Origin: CAZENU01 sp965222125
GTDB lineage: Bacteria; Chloroflexota; Dehalococcoidia; Lucifugimonadales; CAZENU01
Length of the DNA: 64,000 bases
Assembly (NCBI GenBank): GCA_965222125.1
Contig: CBDCTC010000006.1
Span: 1,612,001 to 1,676,000, forward strand
Reading direction: 5' to 3'
Shown: in pieces, positions 53,354 to 62,575 of the stretch
Layout: every line of letters starts with the position of its first letter
How positions within the stretch are numbered: position 1 is the first letter of the stretch
Position numbers and translations under genes: made by a program
Notes under the pieces: generated by a model
Seen by the model: only the letters and a program-made list of their open reading frames with translations
Database searches by the model: none
What the model was told of the DNA's origin: nothing

Positions 53354-54759
53354 ACGCGGGCCAGACGAGGCTGGTGCTCTGGGCCCTCGTGGTCGGCGAG
53401 AGCGCGTGGGTGTACGCCGTCCTCGGCGTGCTGGGCCTGTGGATGGGACAGGACTCCAGCCCGCTGAGCTGGCCGACCATCGTCGTGCTGCTGGTCGCGT
53501 CGCTCTACGTGGGCAGGCTGGGCCCGTCCGAGAAGGTTGATCCGCGTACCGAGACCCTGGTCCGCATGCTCATCGGCGTCCTGATCGTCTACGTGGCGAT
53601 CGCGGTCGAGCTCTCCGAGAACCTGCCCTTTGTCGACGTGCTGTGGCTCTTCAAGGTCTTCTCGGCCTCCGAGCCGGACAGGTTCTGGTTCACATTCCTG
53701 GCCGGCGGCCTGGCCGGCGCCGCGCTGTGGCTGAGAGGCGGCAAGCTCGGGGTGGCCGCCTATCCTGCTGACCAGCTCGCGTTGACCTTCAGGATCGGCA
53801 TCGCCGCGCTCGTCATCGCCACGCTGGTCGACCTGATCAACGAAGCCGACCTGAACACCTTCCTGATGGTGTTCATCTTCTTCGGCGCAACACTCGGCGG
53901 GCTGGCGATGGGACACCTGATGCCGCGCTCCCGGACGGCCATGAGCAACATCTGGCCCCCGATCGTGGTCGCGGTGGTCGCGATCGTGGTGGTGATAGGC
54001 CTGGCGTTCACCGTCGTGCCCGCGGCCGTCCTCGACATAATCACGTGGCCGTTGAGGCAGGCGCTCACGCTGGTCGCGCTCGTCTTCGCGTGGGTGGTGC
54101 TCCTTCCGGCGGCGTTCTTGATCGACTCGGTAGCCCAAGGTCTGATATGGCTATACAACCTCCTGTTCGGCGGCGGTACCCCGCCGCCCTCGCCTCAGCA
54201 GGAAGCGCAGCTGGCAACCACGACGCCGGCGGCCCTGGAGGCGATAGAGGGTACCGGGGCCAACATATGGATCGGACAGATTCTGCTGGGGCTGGCACTC
54301 GGCCTCGCCGCCGCCGTGCTGCTGTACGTGGGCGCCAAGGTCTTCCGGCGGCCCGCGAGCCGGCGCGTCGCGCCGGTGGAGGGGCAGAGAGAGTCGGTGA
54401 TGGAGGATGCCGACCCGCTCATCGACCTGGCGAACCTGCTGTGGTCTCTCCGGCCGTCGTGGCTCAAGCGCCGCCGGGGCGAGGACTGGCTGCTGCCGGA
54501 CGGACTGCCGGGCATCGTCAAGGTGCTCGAGATATATTACGACCTCTTGCTGCTGGCCGAGGAGCGGGGCGTCTTGAGACAGCCGCACGAGACGACCGGG
54601 GAGCTGGCGGTCAGGATGGCGGAGATACTCCCGGGAGACCTGGTGCACCGTGCGACCGCGGCGTTTGGGCGCGCCTTCTACGGCCTCTATCCGTCGTCGG
54701 AGGAGGAGATCGCCGAGATGAGGGCGGCCGTGGACGGTCTGGCCGCCGAGCCCGCCTAG
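53350..54759 (+). CDS. Multi-pass membrane protein with C-terminal DUF4129 domain
   Basis: 469 residues from GTG 53350. About nine helices in the first 290 residues and another near 320 (ILLGLALGLAAAVLLYV), then a cytoplasmic or external DUF4129 domain with GIVKVLEIYYDLLLLAEERG and PHETTGELAVRMAEILP. DUF4129 proteins are usually encoded with MoxR, DUF58 and a transglutaminase; here no transglutaminase gene follows, and the membrane part is the size expected for one fused protein. Function unknown. Confidence 0.82.
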   Translation: MNAGQTRLVLWALVVGESAWVYAVLGVLGLWMGQDSSPLSWPTIVVLLVASLYVGRLGPSEKVDPRTETLVRMLIGVLIVYVAIAVELSENLPFVDVLWLFKVFSASEPDRFWFTFLAGGLAGAALWLRGGKLGVAAYPADQLALTFRIGIAALVIATLVDLINEADLNTFLMVFIFFGATLGGLAMGHLMPRSRTAMSNIWPPIVVAVVAIVVVIGLAFTVVPAAVLDIITWPLRQALTLVALVFAWVVLLPAAFLIDSVAQGLIWLYNLLFGGGTPPPSPQQEAQLATTTPAALEAIEGTGANIWIGQILLGLALGLAAAVLLYVGAKVFRRPASRRVAPVEGQRESVMEDADPLIDLANLLWSLRPSWLKRRRGEDWLLPDGLPGIVKVLEIYYDLLLLAEERGVLRQPHETTGELAVRMAEILPGDLVHRATAAFGRAFYGLYPSSEEEIAEMRAAVDGLAAEPA

Positions 54760-54784
54760 ATATGGGGTTCACGGGGATGCCTTC

Positions 54785-55582
54785 GTGACCCTGCCTTACA
54801 CGGACGTTCCCCTGTGGCAGGCGGCCCTGCTGCCGGCCGTCTCGTTCGGAGTCGGCATCCTGGGCGGCTTCGTCGGCCTCGCCCTGGGCACGATGAGGCT
54901 GCCGGTACTGCTGCTGCTCGGCTTCGACGCCGCCACCGCCGCGGGCACGAACATCGCCGTCAGCACCGCGACGGCGGCGGCGGGCTCCGTGCGCCATGTG
55001 CGGGAGGGCCGGGTGGACCGCAGGGTCGTGCTGCTGGTCGGCGTGCCGAGCATGATCGGCGCCTTCGCGGCGGGATTCGCGAGCGAGAGCGTCCCCGAGC
55101 CGGTGCTGCTCGGAGCGGCGGGCCTGTTGGTGTTCTGGCAGGGCATCGAGTTCCTTGCGCGCGCCCAACTTCTCGCGGCCGTCGGGTCGGACGGCGGTGA
55201 CGTGGACTCCGCCGGGGGTGTCCGCCGCGCCTTCGCGGCGGTCGCCGGTCTGGCGATCGGCGCGCTTGGAGGCGCCGTCGGGCTGATACTGGGCAGCCTG
55301 CGTCTGCCCGCCCTGATCCGCGTGCTGCGCATGGACCCGCGGGCGGCGGTCGGCACGAACCTGACCATCGGCTTCGCGATGGGCTCGGTCGGATGGATCG
55401 GCCACGTATCGGGCGGCCACGTCGACTATCCGATCATGGTCCTGATGGCGTCTGCCGCGGTCGTGGGGAGCTATATCGGCGCGCGGTTCACCGGCAAGGT
55501 GACGCTGGACAGGCTGATCAAAGTCGTCGGCGCGGTGCTGCTCGTGGTAGGGGCGATGCTGCTCTGGCGCGCCCTCTTCTGA
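54785..55582 (+). CDS. TSUP-family (TauE/SafE) sulfite exporter-like permease
   Basis: 265 residues, eight predicted helices in two homologous halves, each with the family motif: GGFVGLALGTMRLPVLLLLG and GGAVGLILGSLRLPALIRV, then AAAGTNIAVSTATAAAGSV and AAVGTNLTIGFAMGSVGW. TSUP proteins move sulfite, sulfonates or organic acids. GTG 54785 starts 25 bp after the DUF4129 stop, so it may be co-transcribed. Substrate unknown. Confidence 0.88.
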   Translation: MTLPYTDVPLWQAALLPAVSFGVGILGGFVGLALGTMRLPVLLLLGFDAATAAGTNIAVSTATAAAGSVRHVREGRVDRRVVLLVGVPSMIGAFAAGFASESVPEPVLLGAAGLLVFWQGIEFLARAQLLAAVGSDGGDVDSAGGVRRAFAAVAGLAIGALGGAVGLILGSLRLPALIRVLRMDPRAAVGTNLTIGFAMGSVGWIGHVSGGHVDYPIMVLMASAAVVGSYIGARFTGKVTLDRLIKVVGAVLLVVGAMLLWRALF

Positions 55583-55628
55583 TCGACGGCCGTCCGCCGG
55601 TCCGACGCCGGTGCCCGGGGCAGCCGCG

Positions 55629-56564
55629 TTATTCGGGCCAGTCCCGGCTTTCGACGTAGCGTTGCGCCGCTATGGCAGCCGTCGCGCCGTCGCCGGCCGC
55701 ACTGACGAGTTGCGCCGCCGAGTTCTGCCGTATGTCGCCTGCCGCGAAGAGCCCCGGGCTGGCGGTGCGCATCCATATGTCGGTCGGCACGTGCCCCGCG
55801 TTGTCCAGCTCGACGACGTTCCGCAGGTACTCGGTGTTGGGCTCCAGGCCGACGAAGATGAAGACGCCTGCGAGGTCGACCCGCGAAGGCTCGCCGGACG
55901 TCACGTCGGTGGTGGAGACGCCCTCGACCTGCGTTTCGCCCAGTATCTCGTCGACGACCGTGTTCCATCGCACTTCGACCTTGGGATGAGACAACACGCG
56001 CTCCTGAAGCACCCGCTGCCCGCGGAAGCTGTCGCGGCGGTGAAGGACGATGACCTTGGACGCGAACTCGGTCAGCACGGCGGCCTCGTCCAGCGCGGAG
56101 TCTCCTCCGCCAACGACGGCGACGGTCTGTTCCGCGAAGAAGGCGCCGTCGCAGGTCGCGCAGTAGGAGACGCCGGCGCCGTGCAGACGCTCCTCGCCCG
56201 GCACTCCAAGCCGTCTCAGCGTCGAGCCTCCCGCCAGGATGACCGCCCGGGCCCTGACGTCCCCGCCGTAGCAGGCCAGGCGCCAGAAGGACTCGTCACG
56301 GCGTAGCTCGCTGACCTCGCTCAGCTCGACCTCGGCCCCGTAGCGCGTAGCCTGGTCCTGCAGCGACATGGCCAGGTCGGGACCCGAGATGCCCTCTGGA
56401 AAGCCGGGGAGGTTCTCGATCTTGTCTGCGTTGATCACCTGCCCGCCGGGCATCAGCCGCTCCAGCACGACGGTCCTCATGCCCGCCCGGCTGGCGTACA
56501 GGCCGGCCGTCATCCCGGCGGTCCCGCCGCCGACGACCGCGACGTCGTATTCTTCGGCTACCAC
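55629..56564 (-). CDS. trxB: Thioredoxin reductase
   Basis: Flavoenzyme passing electrons from NADPH to thioredoxin. FAD-binding VAVVGGGTAGMTAGLYASRA at the N-terminus, the redox pair in SYCATCDGAFF near 137, NADPH-binding VAVVGGGDSALDEA, and the C-terminal GLFAAGDIRQNSAAQLVSAA. Start GTG 56564 (VVAEEYDVAVV) puts it 29 bp after the aminotransferase gene; the longer frame to 56624 overlaps that gene and is unlikely. 311 residues, normal length. Confidence 0.92.
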   Translation of the reverse strand: MVAEEYDVAVVGGGTAGMTAGLYASRAGMRTVVLERLMPGGQVINADKIENLPGFPEGISGPDLAMSLQDQATRYGAEVELSEVSELRRDESFWRLACYGGDVRARAVILAGGSTLRRLGVPGEERLHGAGVSYCATCDGAFFAEQTVAVVGGGDSALDEAAVLTEFASKVIVLHRRDSFRGQRVLQERVLSHPKVEVRWNTVVDEILGETQVEGVSTTDVTSGEPSRVDLAGVFIFVGLEPNTEYLRNVVELDNAGHVPTDIWMRTASPGLFAAGDIRQNSAAQLVSAAGDGATAAIAAQRYVESRDWPE

Positions 56565-56592
56565 GTCCTGTCCAGGATGCGCACGGTCCGGG

Positions 56593-57924
56593 TCATACCA
56601 GGCCCAGGTCCCTGACCTCGGCAAGGGCGTCCGCCCCGGCCTCGACCGTGTCGTCGATGTCCTTCTCGGTGTGCGTGGCGCTCAGGATGAACCGCCCGGA
56701 CCCGGAGTCCACGCCGCGGTTGTAGAGGGCCAGGCCCAGCTGGTGGTTCCGGGCAGTGTCCTGCTCGACCTGCCGCTGTTCCGGAGTGAGGACGCAGACC
56801 TCTTTGTCGCACTCGTGGTCGACGCCCAGCCGGAGAAAGATCAACGAGCTGACGCCCGAGGCGCAGCCCGGTATCTCCATGCGGGACAGCAGGTCGTTCA
56901 GCCCATCCTTCAGGCGGGCCGCCATCGCGTCCGCCCTTTCGTTGACGTCGGTCTCCGCCACGAGTTGCAGCGCCTTGATGCCGGCGGCCGCGGAAAGCGG
57001 GTTGGCGTTGAACGTCCCGTTGTGTCCGACGCGCCGGGTGCTGTTGAAGCCGGGGTCGTCGCTGAGCTGGATCATGTCGATGATCTCGGCCTTGCCCGTC
57101 ACGCCGCCTCCGGGCAGGCCCCCGCCGAGGATCTTGGCGTGGGTGGACATGTCCGGGGTGATGCCGTAGTGGCCCTGCGCTCCGCCCCTGGACACCCGGA
57201 ACCCGGTGACCACCTCGTCGAAGATGAGCACCACGCTGTACCGCCGGGTCAGCTCTCTCAACTCGGCAAGGAAGCCGGGCCCGATCGAGTCCTGGCCCAT
57301 GTGGGCGCCGGTCGGCTCGAGGATGACCGCGGCCACGTCGTCGTTGGCGCGAAGGGTCTCTTCGACAAGCGAGATGTCGTTCGGCTCGAGGACGATCATC
57401 GTGCTGGCGGTCTCTTCGGGGATGCCGCCGTTGCCGGGACCGTCCACGACCGCGTAGTCGTGCCAGCCGTGGAAGTGCTTCCTGAACTTGACGATCTTCG
57501 ACTTGCCCGTGTAGGCGCGCACCATCCGGAAGGCCATCATCGTGGCCTCCGTTCCGGAGCTGTGGAACCGCACCTTCTCCGAGCACGGCACCAGCTCCTG
57601 CACCCAGCGCGCCCACTCGATCTCCTGGGTCGTGGAGGCGCCGTAGTGTGTGCCCCGCGCCATCTGCTCCGAGACGGCCTCGACGATTGCGGGATGCGAG
57701 TGGCCCAGCAGCAGCGCGCCGTGGCCCGTCCTGTAGTCGATGAGGCGCTGACCGTCGAGATCGAACTTGTGCGGGCCCTTCGCGTGGGTCACGTAGTACG
57801 GGAAAGGCGTCAGGTTTCTGGCGTCGTGCGTGACGCCGTTGGGGAAGATATCGCGGGACTTCGCGAACTGCTCGGCGCATTTCGGATGCAGGTCGATGTA
57901 GCGCTGCTCGATTGGGCTGACCAT
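56593..57924 (-). CDS. Class III PLP aminotransferase, glutamate-1-semialdehyde aminomutase-like
   Basis: 443 residues. GVTHDARNLTPFPYYVTHAK at the start, SSGTEATMMAFRMVRA near 125 (PLP phosphate), VLIFDEVVTGFRVSRGG near 235 (PLP-pyridine Asp) and THAKILGGGLPGGGVTG near 270 with the Schiff-base Lys. It resembles HemL but lacks neighbouring haem genes, so it could be an aminotransferase or aminomutase of another pathway. It lies upstream of trxB on the same strand. Intact. Confidence 0.85.
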   Translation of the reverse strand: MVSPIEQRYIDLHPKCAEQFAKSRDIFPNGVTHDARNLTPFPYYVTHAKGPHKFDLDGQRLIDYRTGHGALLLGHSHPAIVEAVSEQMARGTHYGASTTQEIEWARWVQELVPCSEKVRFHSSGTEATMMAFRMVRAYTGKSKIVKFRKHFHGWHDYAVVDGPGNGGIPEETASTMIVLEPNDISLVEETLRANDDVAAVILEPTGAHMGQDSIGPGFLAELRELTRRYSVVLIFDEVVTGFRVSRGGAQGHYGITPDMSTHAKILGGGLPGGGVTGKAEIIDMIQLSDDPGFNSTRRVGHNGTFNANPLSAAAGIKALQLVAETDVNERADAMAARLKDGLNDLLSRMEIPGCASGVSSLIFLRLGVDHECDKEVCVLTPEQRQVEQDTARNHQLGLALYNRGVDSGSGRFILSATHTEKDIDDTVEAGADALAEVRDLGLV

Positions 57925-58049
57925 GATGCTCCTGCGCTCGGAAGTAGTGGGGGCCGGAGAATGCGTGTATTATAGTCACCCACTTCGAATATGCAACGCG
58001 GTATCGGCGCGCCCGTCAGACGCCGCCAGCGCCCGATTTGGCGACCTTA

Positions 58050-59216
58050 ATGAAGAGTTATCTATCTCACCTTGAATGCACGGCCTGCGGCGATACGTTC
58101 TCGGCCGACGAGGTCCACCGGCTGTGCGTCTCGTGCGGCAAGGTGCTCTACGCCCGCTACGACCTTGACGCTGCGGGCCGAGCGCTCAAGCCTGACCATC
58201 TGGCGGCGCGTCCCGGGGACATGTGGCGCTACTTCGAGCTGATGCCGGTGCGCCGCCCGAGCAACGTGGTGAGCCTGGGCGAGGGGTTCACGCCCATCAT
58301 CCGAGCCGACCGGTTGGGAGCTCGACTGGGCTGCTCGAATCTGCTGATCAAGGACGAGGGGGTCAATCCCACCGCTTCGTTCAAGGCTCGCGGACTGTCG
58401 GCCGCCGTGTCGAGGGCCGTGGAGCTCGGCGTGACCGGGTTCACCATACCGTCGGCCGGTAACGCCGGCGGCGCGGTCGCCGCGTACGCCGCCCGCGCCG
58501 GGGTCGAGGCCCACGTCTTCATGCCGAAGGACGTGCCGACCGCCAACCGTGAGGAGGCGGAGGTCGCCGGCGCCCGCGTCGTACTGGTCGACGGCCTGAT
58601 ATCGGACGCGGGCAAGGCGTCGCGCGCCGCCGCGGAGGAGCGCGGCCTGTTCGACGTGTCGACCCTGCAGGAGCCCTACAGGGCCGAGGGCAAGAAGACG
58701 ATGGGATACGAGATCGCGGAGCAGCTCGGCTGGAACGTGCCCGACGTGATCGTCTACCCGACCGGAGGCGGCACGGGGATAGTTGGCATCTGGAAGGCCT
58801 TCCAGGAGATGGAGGTTCTCGGCTGGCTGGACGGCCGGCGGCCGCGGATGTTCTGCGTGCAGGCCGAGGGATGCGCGCCCCTCGTCAGGGCGTTTCACGA
58901 TGGCGCGGACCACGCCGAGCCGTGGGTCGGCGCCAACACCGTCGCGGCGGGGCTCCGAGTCCCGGCCGCGATAGGGGACTATCTCGTGCTGGCGGCGCTC
59001 AGGGAGAGCGGCGGCGGCGCGGTGACCGTGAGCGACGACGAGATAATGACATGGGTGCGGGACGTAGCCGCCCTGGAGGGTCTCTTCATGAGCCCGGAGG
59101 GCGCCGCGACGGCCGCGGCGCTTCACAGGCTGCTCGCGGACGGCGCCATCTCGCCGGAGGAGACGGTGCTGCTCCTCAACACCGGCTCGGGCCTGAAGTA
59201 CCTCGATCTGCTGTGA
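58050..59216 (+). CDS. thrC: Threonine synthase
   Basis: 388 residues from ATG 58050 (TTG 58038 in frame; neither has a strong ribosome binding site). A zinc-ribbon N-terminus (CTACGDTFSADEVHRLCVSC) precedes the PLP fold: NPTASFKARGLSAAVSRA near 110 with the PLP Lys, TIPSAGNAGGAVAAYAARAG near 140 and VIVYPTGGGTGIVGIWKAF near 235. Converts phosphohomoserine to threonine in the cytoplasm. Divergent from the reverse-strand aminotransferase gene; convergent with the next gene, 8 bp apart. Confidence 0.9.
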   Translation: MKSYLSHLECTACGDTFSADEVHRLCVSCGKVLYARYDLDAAGRALKPDHLAARPGDMWRYFELMPVRRPSNVVSLGEGFTPIIRADRLGARLGCSNLLIKDEGVNPTASFKARGLSAAVSRAVELGVTGFTIPSAGNAGGAVAAYAARAGVEAHVFMPKDVPTANREEAEVAGARVVLVDGLISDAGKASRAAAEERGLFDVSTLQEPYRAEGKKTMGYEIAEQLGWNVPDVIVYPTGGGTGIVGIWKAFQEMEVLGWLDGRRPRMFCVQAEGCAPLVRAFHDGADHAEPWVGANTVAAGLRVPAAIGDYLVLAALRESGGGAVTVSDDEIMTWVRDVAALEGLFMSPEGAATAAALHRLLADGAISPEETVLLLNTGSGLKYLDLL

Positions 59217-59223
59217 CGGCGCG

Positions 59224-59904
59224 TCAGCCGGCGAACTCGATGCGGACCTCGTCCAGCTCCACGTAGCCCGACGGCAGGCGCGACGCGTCCGCGTCGTAGT
59301 CCCTGCCCGCGGAGAGGTAGTGCTGATCGTGGTCGATGGGCCCCGCCGGCGCCGCGTCCACCGGGTGCAGCACGAGAATGATGTCGCTGTTGACGTCCCG
59401 CAGCACGTCCGCGATGTCTCCCCAGCCGTAGGAGTCCATCCGGTCGTGCCGCGAGCCGAGGCAGAGCCACTGCTCGGGGTCCGGCGCAAGCGTGATGGTC
59501 TGCTCGGTCCAGTCGGGTGTGACTTCGAACGGCTGGGCGGTCAGCACGTGGTTCAGCGCCAACTCTCCGACCTTAGCCTGTGCCAGCAGCACCAGGTTGG
59601 CGCCTCGCGTGTCGAGCTCGCCGCGTAGCCGGAGGGTCATGCGGGCGTTCGTGAAGTCGGTCGGAAAGCCGCCCGCCGCGAAGCGGTTGACGCCGCCCTG
59701 TGGCGTCTCATGATGATCCGAGGGATACAGGACGAACAGCAGGTGGAGATAGCCGCCTCCGGGCGGGGCGTGGTTTGCGTCGATCCACCACGGGCTGCGG
59801 GACACCACGACGCCGGGGCGGGTCTCCAGTGCGGTCAGCCCGTGGGACCAGCCCACCCAGCCGCCGGCATCGTCATCGAACGTCTCGACGTATGTCATAC
59901 CCAT
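59224..59904 (-). CDS. Hypothetical protein, probable carbohydrate-binding-like beta sandwich
   Basis: 226 residues without signal peptide. The N-terminus TYVETFDDDAGGWVGW and strands such as RMTLRLRGELDTRGANLVLL and EVTPDWTEQTITLAPDPEQW resemble laminin-G or CBM-type sandwich folds (the D..W pattern). No catalytic motif. Members of this group accompany glycosidase-like genes in the same kinds of genome, but no partner is adjacent here. Function unknown. Confidence 0.6.
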   Translation of the reverse strand: MGMTYVETFDDDAGGWVGWSHGLTALETRPGVVVSRSPWWIDANHAPPGGGYLHLLFVLYPSDHHETPQGGVNRFAAGGFPTDFTNARMTLRLRGELDTRGANLVLLAQAKVGELALNHVLTAQPFEVTPDWTEQTITLAPDPEQWLCLGSRHDRMDSYGWGDIADVLRDVNSDIILVLHPVDAAPAGPIDHDQHYLSAGRDYDADASRLPSGYVELDEVRIEFAG

Positions 59905-59950
59905 TGCCTTTTCACCTCAGGCGGCGTCCGCTACGGACGCCGGTCGAATG

Positions 59951-60370
59951 CTAGGGTCCTATGCACCGCAGAAGGGGGAACCGGTTGTCGACGGCCCGTG
60001 CCAGCCGCCGGTCGGCCGTCCAGATCTCGCAGCCCTCGCTCTCGGCCAGCGCCAGGTACAGGGCGTCGTAGATGGAGCCGAGGTCGAAGGCGTGGGCCAT
60101 CTCGAGCGATCTGCCGTACAGAGGCGGGGGCTCCTCTACGGCCACTGTCTCCAACAGGGTTTCCAGGAGGTCGGCGGCCTCGTCAGTGGTCGCCAGGCCC
60201 CTGCGGACGACCTGCCGCAGCGCGTTCGCGACCTCGGCCCGAAAGATAGGCGGGGCGACTACACGTTCGCCGGCTATCTGCCAGCGGTCCCAGAGCGCCA
60301 GCGCCTCGTCGGAGCCGTCTTCCTCGAGGACCCACTTCAGGGCGACGCTGGCGTCGACTACGACTGTCAT
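59951..60370 (-). CDS. PIN-domain toxin, VapC type
   Basis: 139 residues. Acidic PIN residues: Asp in VVVDASVALKWVL, Glu in IFRAEVANALRQ, Asp in SIYDALYLALAES and Asp in IWTADRRLARAV. It starts 9 bp after the stop of the antitoxin gene at 60380, a usual toxin-antitoxin arrangement. Ribonuclease activity expected. Second VapC in the window, of a different subgroup from that at 17821. Confidence 0.85.
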   Translation of the reverse strand: MTVVVDASVALKWVLEEDGSDEALALWDRWQIAGERVVAPPIFRAEVANALRQVVRRGLATTDEAADLLETLLETVAVEEPPPLYGRSLEMAHAFDLGSIYDALYLALAESEGCEIWTADRRLARAVDNRFPLLRCIGP

Positions 60371-60379
60371 GGCGGTCGG

Positions 60380-60796
60380 CTAAGGCCCGATGACGGCGTT
60401 GCCCAGCTCTACGGTGCGGCGCTCGCGCTCCGCCCGGATGATCGCCGCGCTGTCGACCACGTGAGCGCCGACGCGGGCGGCCATGCGGCCGCGCAGCGCG
60501 TCCACCCGTGCGCGCATCTCGGGGGTCAGCCTGCCTGTAGTCTCGGTCGTTTCGTAGTTCATGTCGTCACGCGTCGTATCTTCGGGTATGTCGAACAGCC
60601 TGTCCAGCTCGTCCTGAAGCAGCAGCGTCACGCGCCGGTCGCGCGGGTCCTTTCGGGCGCGCAGTTGGCCGGCCCGTATGTGCCGGTGCACTTTGGCCCG
60701 GCTCACCGCGTACTGAACGGCGGCTTCTTTGATGCTGAGGAAGCCTTTGTGTCCGCGGTCGTACTCAGCCACGGGCCCTCCACTTACATGTTTCAC
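60380..60796 (-). CDS. Antitoxin with excisionase-type helix-turn-helix
   Basis: 138 residues. LSIKEAAVQYAVSRAKVHRH (residues 20-39) is an excisionase/MerR-like helix-turn-helix; the following segment (RARKDPRDRRVTLLLQDELD) is a wing. The C-terminal half is helical and charged and should bind the adjacent PIN toxin. This is a less common antitoxin fold than the ribbon-helix-helix one used by the VapBC at 17.8 kb. Confidence 0.7.
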   Translation of the reverse strand: MKHVSGGPVAEYDRGHKGFLSIKEAAVQYAVSRAKVHRHIRAGQLRARKDPRDRRVTLLLQDELDRLFDIPEDTTRDDMNYETTETTGRLTPEMRARVDALRGRMAARVGAHVVDSAAIIRAERERRTVELGNAVIGP

Positions 60797-60844
60797 TATG
60801 TCGCATTATGTACCATTGTAACCGCCTCGTCAAGTGCGCTGTTT

Positions 60845-60960
60845 CCGACGCAACTGTTCAGACTCGAGGAGATGGACTCGGGCGCGGGATCCCACCAACC
60901 ATGAAAATGAGCCTGCACCGGTAGGGCGGGTTTCAACCGTTTCAAACCCACCCCTACGCC
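60845..60960 (-). repeat. Second copy of the dispersed intergenic repeat
   Basis: Reverse orientation relative to 50880-50975: AACTGTTCAGACTCGAGGAGA, then GGCGCGGGA, CCAACC and the palindromic arms GTAGGGCGGGTTT (60921-60933) and AAACCCACCCCTAC (60944-60957), here separated by a 10-bp longer loop. The 306-bp region between the antitoxin and the methyltransferase contains no gene. Confidence 0.8.
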
Positions 60961-61102
60961 AGGTCGGCCAGGGGTGATCTTCAGAGAAAGTCTGAACACG
61001 TACTCTCTCCGATTTTTGTCGACCTGCGGCGTTGGGCGTGGCGGTTTCCTGTGGTAGGATAATGGAAGCGTCATAGGACTCGATCCATTGAGGCGGTGAG
61101 CC

Positions 61103-61921
61103 GTGACACCAGACGATTTCACCTTCGCCAAATTCGCCAACAACTCCTTCTACCGCGTGCAGAACGCTCGTCTCGTCGAAATGGCCGACATCGGCTCCGA
61201 CCAGAGGATCGTTGACCTCGCGTGCGGCAACGGAGGCGTTACGCGGTTGATACTGGACCGGCTCCGCGGCGCCCGGAACTCGGTCGTGATTGGCATCGAC
61301 CACTCGAGCGAGATGCTCAGACAGGCCATGGAGGAGTTGAACGACGTCCGCAGCAACGCGGTCCAATTCGTCCAGAGCAAGGTCGAGCACCTGTCCGACT
61401 CGGTCAAGGAGTCGGTCGATACAGTCATCTTCTGCAACGCCATACACTACGTGTCCGACAAACAGACGGTGCTGGGCGAGATCTCCAAGACTCTGAAGCC
61501 TGGCGGCAAGCTCGCCTTCAACACGTCGTTCTTCGACGGAGCCCATCCTCCGGAGACAAACCTGTTCGCCCGCAAGTGGATGATGAAGGCCTCCAGGACC
61601 CTGCGACGCGAGTACGGGCTGACCCCGTCGAGGTCCGACAAGGTCGAGTCCCGACGGCAGCTAACCCCGGAAGAGTACCGCGAGCTTCTGGAGAGCAACG
61701 GTTTCAGGATAGCCGAGCAGGAGATAGACACGGTCCAGGTGCCGATCGAGGGCTGGCTGGACATCAGCTCGTTCTCCGACTTCATCACCGGAGTCATGCC
61801 CGGCGTGCCGCTGGACAAGGCGAGTGCGGCGCTGAAGTCGGGCATAACTCAGACCTTCGACGAGCTCAAGGTCACCCACATGCCCCGCAACTGGCTCAAG
61901 ATCGTGGCCGTCCGTCGCTAG
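61103..61921 (+). CDS. Class I SAM-dependent methyltransferase
   Basis: 272 residues from GTG 61103 (GAGGCGGTGAGCC upstream). Motif I IVDLACGNGGVTRLIL near 35, acidic GIDHSSEMLRQAM near 65 (ribose-binding), motif IV-like DTVIFCNAIHYVSD near 108 and LKPGGKLAFNTSFF near 130. Substrate unknown; the C-terminal half (about 150-272) is the substrate cap. Convergent with the GNAT gene; both stops share the CTAG at 61918-61921. Confidence 0.85.
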   Translation: MTPDDFTFAKFANNSFYRVQNARLVEMADIGSDQRIVDLACGNGGVTRLILDRLRGARNSVVIGIDHSSEMLRQAMEELNDVRSNAVQFVQSKVEHLSDSVKESVDTVIFCNAIHYVSDKQTVLGEISKTLKPGGKLAFNTSFFDGAHPPETNLFARKWMMKASRTLRREYGLTPSRSDKVESRRQLTPEEYRELLESNGFRIAEQEIDTVQVPIEGWLDISSFSDFITGVMPGVPLDKASAALKSGITQTFDELKVTHMPRNWLKIVAVRR

Positions 61922-62397
61922 GCCCCTAAGACGTAGTCCACCTCGCAGAAGAACGCCGCCTCCGACGTCATTCCGACCCTGCCGTAAGCCCGCTGCGCCG
62001 CGCGGTTCTCCGCTGTCGTGAAGAGTCGCATGCCGCACACTCCCGGGTCCGCAGCGGCGCTCGCCTCCACGAAACCGTGCATCGCCGTGTATACGCCTCG
62101 GCGGCGCCAGCCGCGACGGACGAACACGTTGGCGAGCCACCAGAAGGTCGCGTTGCGCCACGGGCTCCATTCGTAGGTGACGTGCAGCATGCCGGCCACG
62201 TCCCCTGAGACCTCGGCTACGACGTAGAAGCCCAGCCGCTCCTCCGGTGAGCCGACCACCGCCGCCACGCCCTTCTCGAGCCGCGCGACGTCGAGCGTCT
62301 TTCCCTCCATCTCACGGGCCATCTCGGCGTTGAGCTCGACGATGGCGTGTACGTCCCCGGTCGTCGCCTTCCTTGTACGCAAGTCGGATAGTGACAC
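61918..62397 (-). CDS. GNAT-family N-acetyltransferase
   Basis: 159 residues from GTG 62397, preceded by GAGGTGAAGGAACC; the longer frame to 62460 has no such site. RTRKATTGDVHAIVELNAEM opens the fold; LANVFVRRGWRRRGVYTAM near 90 is the acetyl-CoA pyrophosphate loop (RRGWRRRG), and LFTTAENRAAQRAYGRVGM near 130 is the C-terminal motif B. Acetyl acceptor unknown. Confidence 0.85.
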   Translation of the reverse strand: MSLSDLRTRKATTGDVHAIVELNAEMAREMEGKTLDVARLEKGVAAVVGSPEERLGFYVVAEVSGDVAGMLHVTYEWSPWRNATFWWLANVFVRRGWRRRGVYTAMHGFVEASAAADPGVCGMRLFTTAENRAAQRAYGRVGMTSEAAFFCEVDYVLGA

Positions 62398-62575
62398 GGT
62401 TCCTTCACCTCGCCTTGGTTCCTGATGGCCTCGGAGCCTACGGCGCGCCGAGTGTATCATCGAATCCGGGCTTGTCGATCGGGCTCCGAAGCTACCGGTG
62501 GTGAGCGATGCGTTTGCGGGCCTGGGCCCGGTGGTAGAATCAACACCGCTGCCGTTCCGCAGTGGGAGATTCTTG

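Noticed and set aside
54045..54788. 247-residue + strand frame in the DUF4129 gene
   Set aside because: Arg/Gly/Ala-rich shadow; the overlapping frame has membrane helices and DUF4129.
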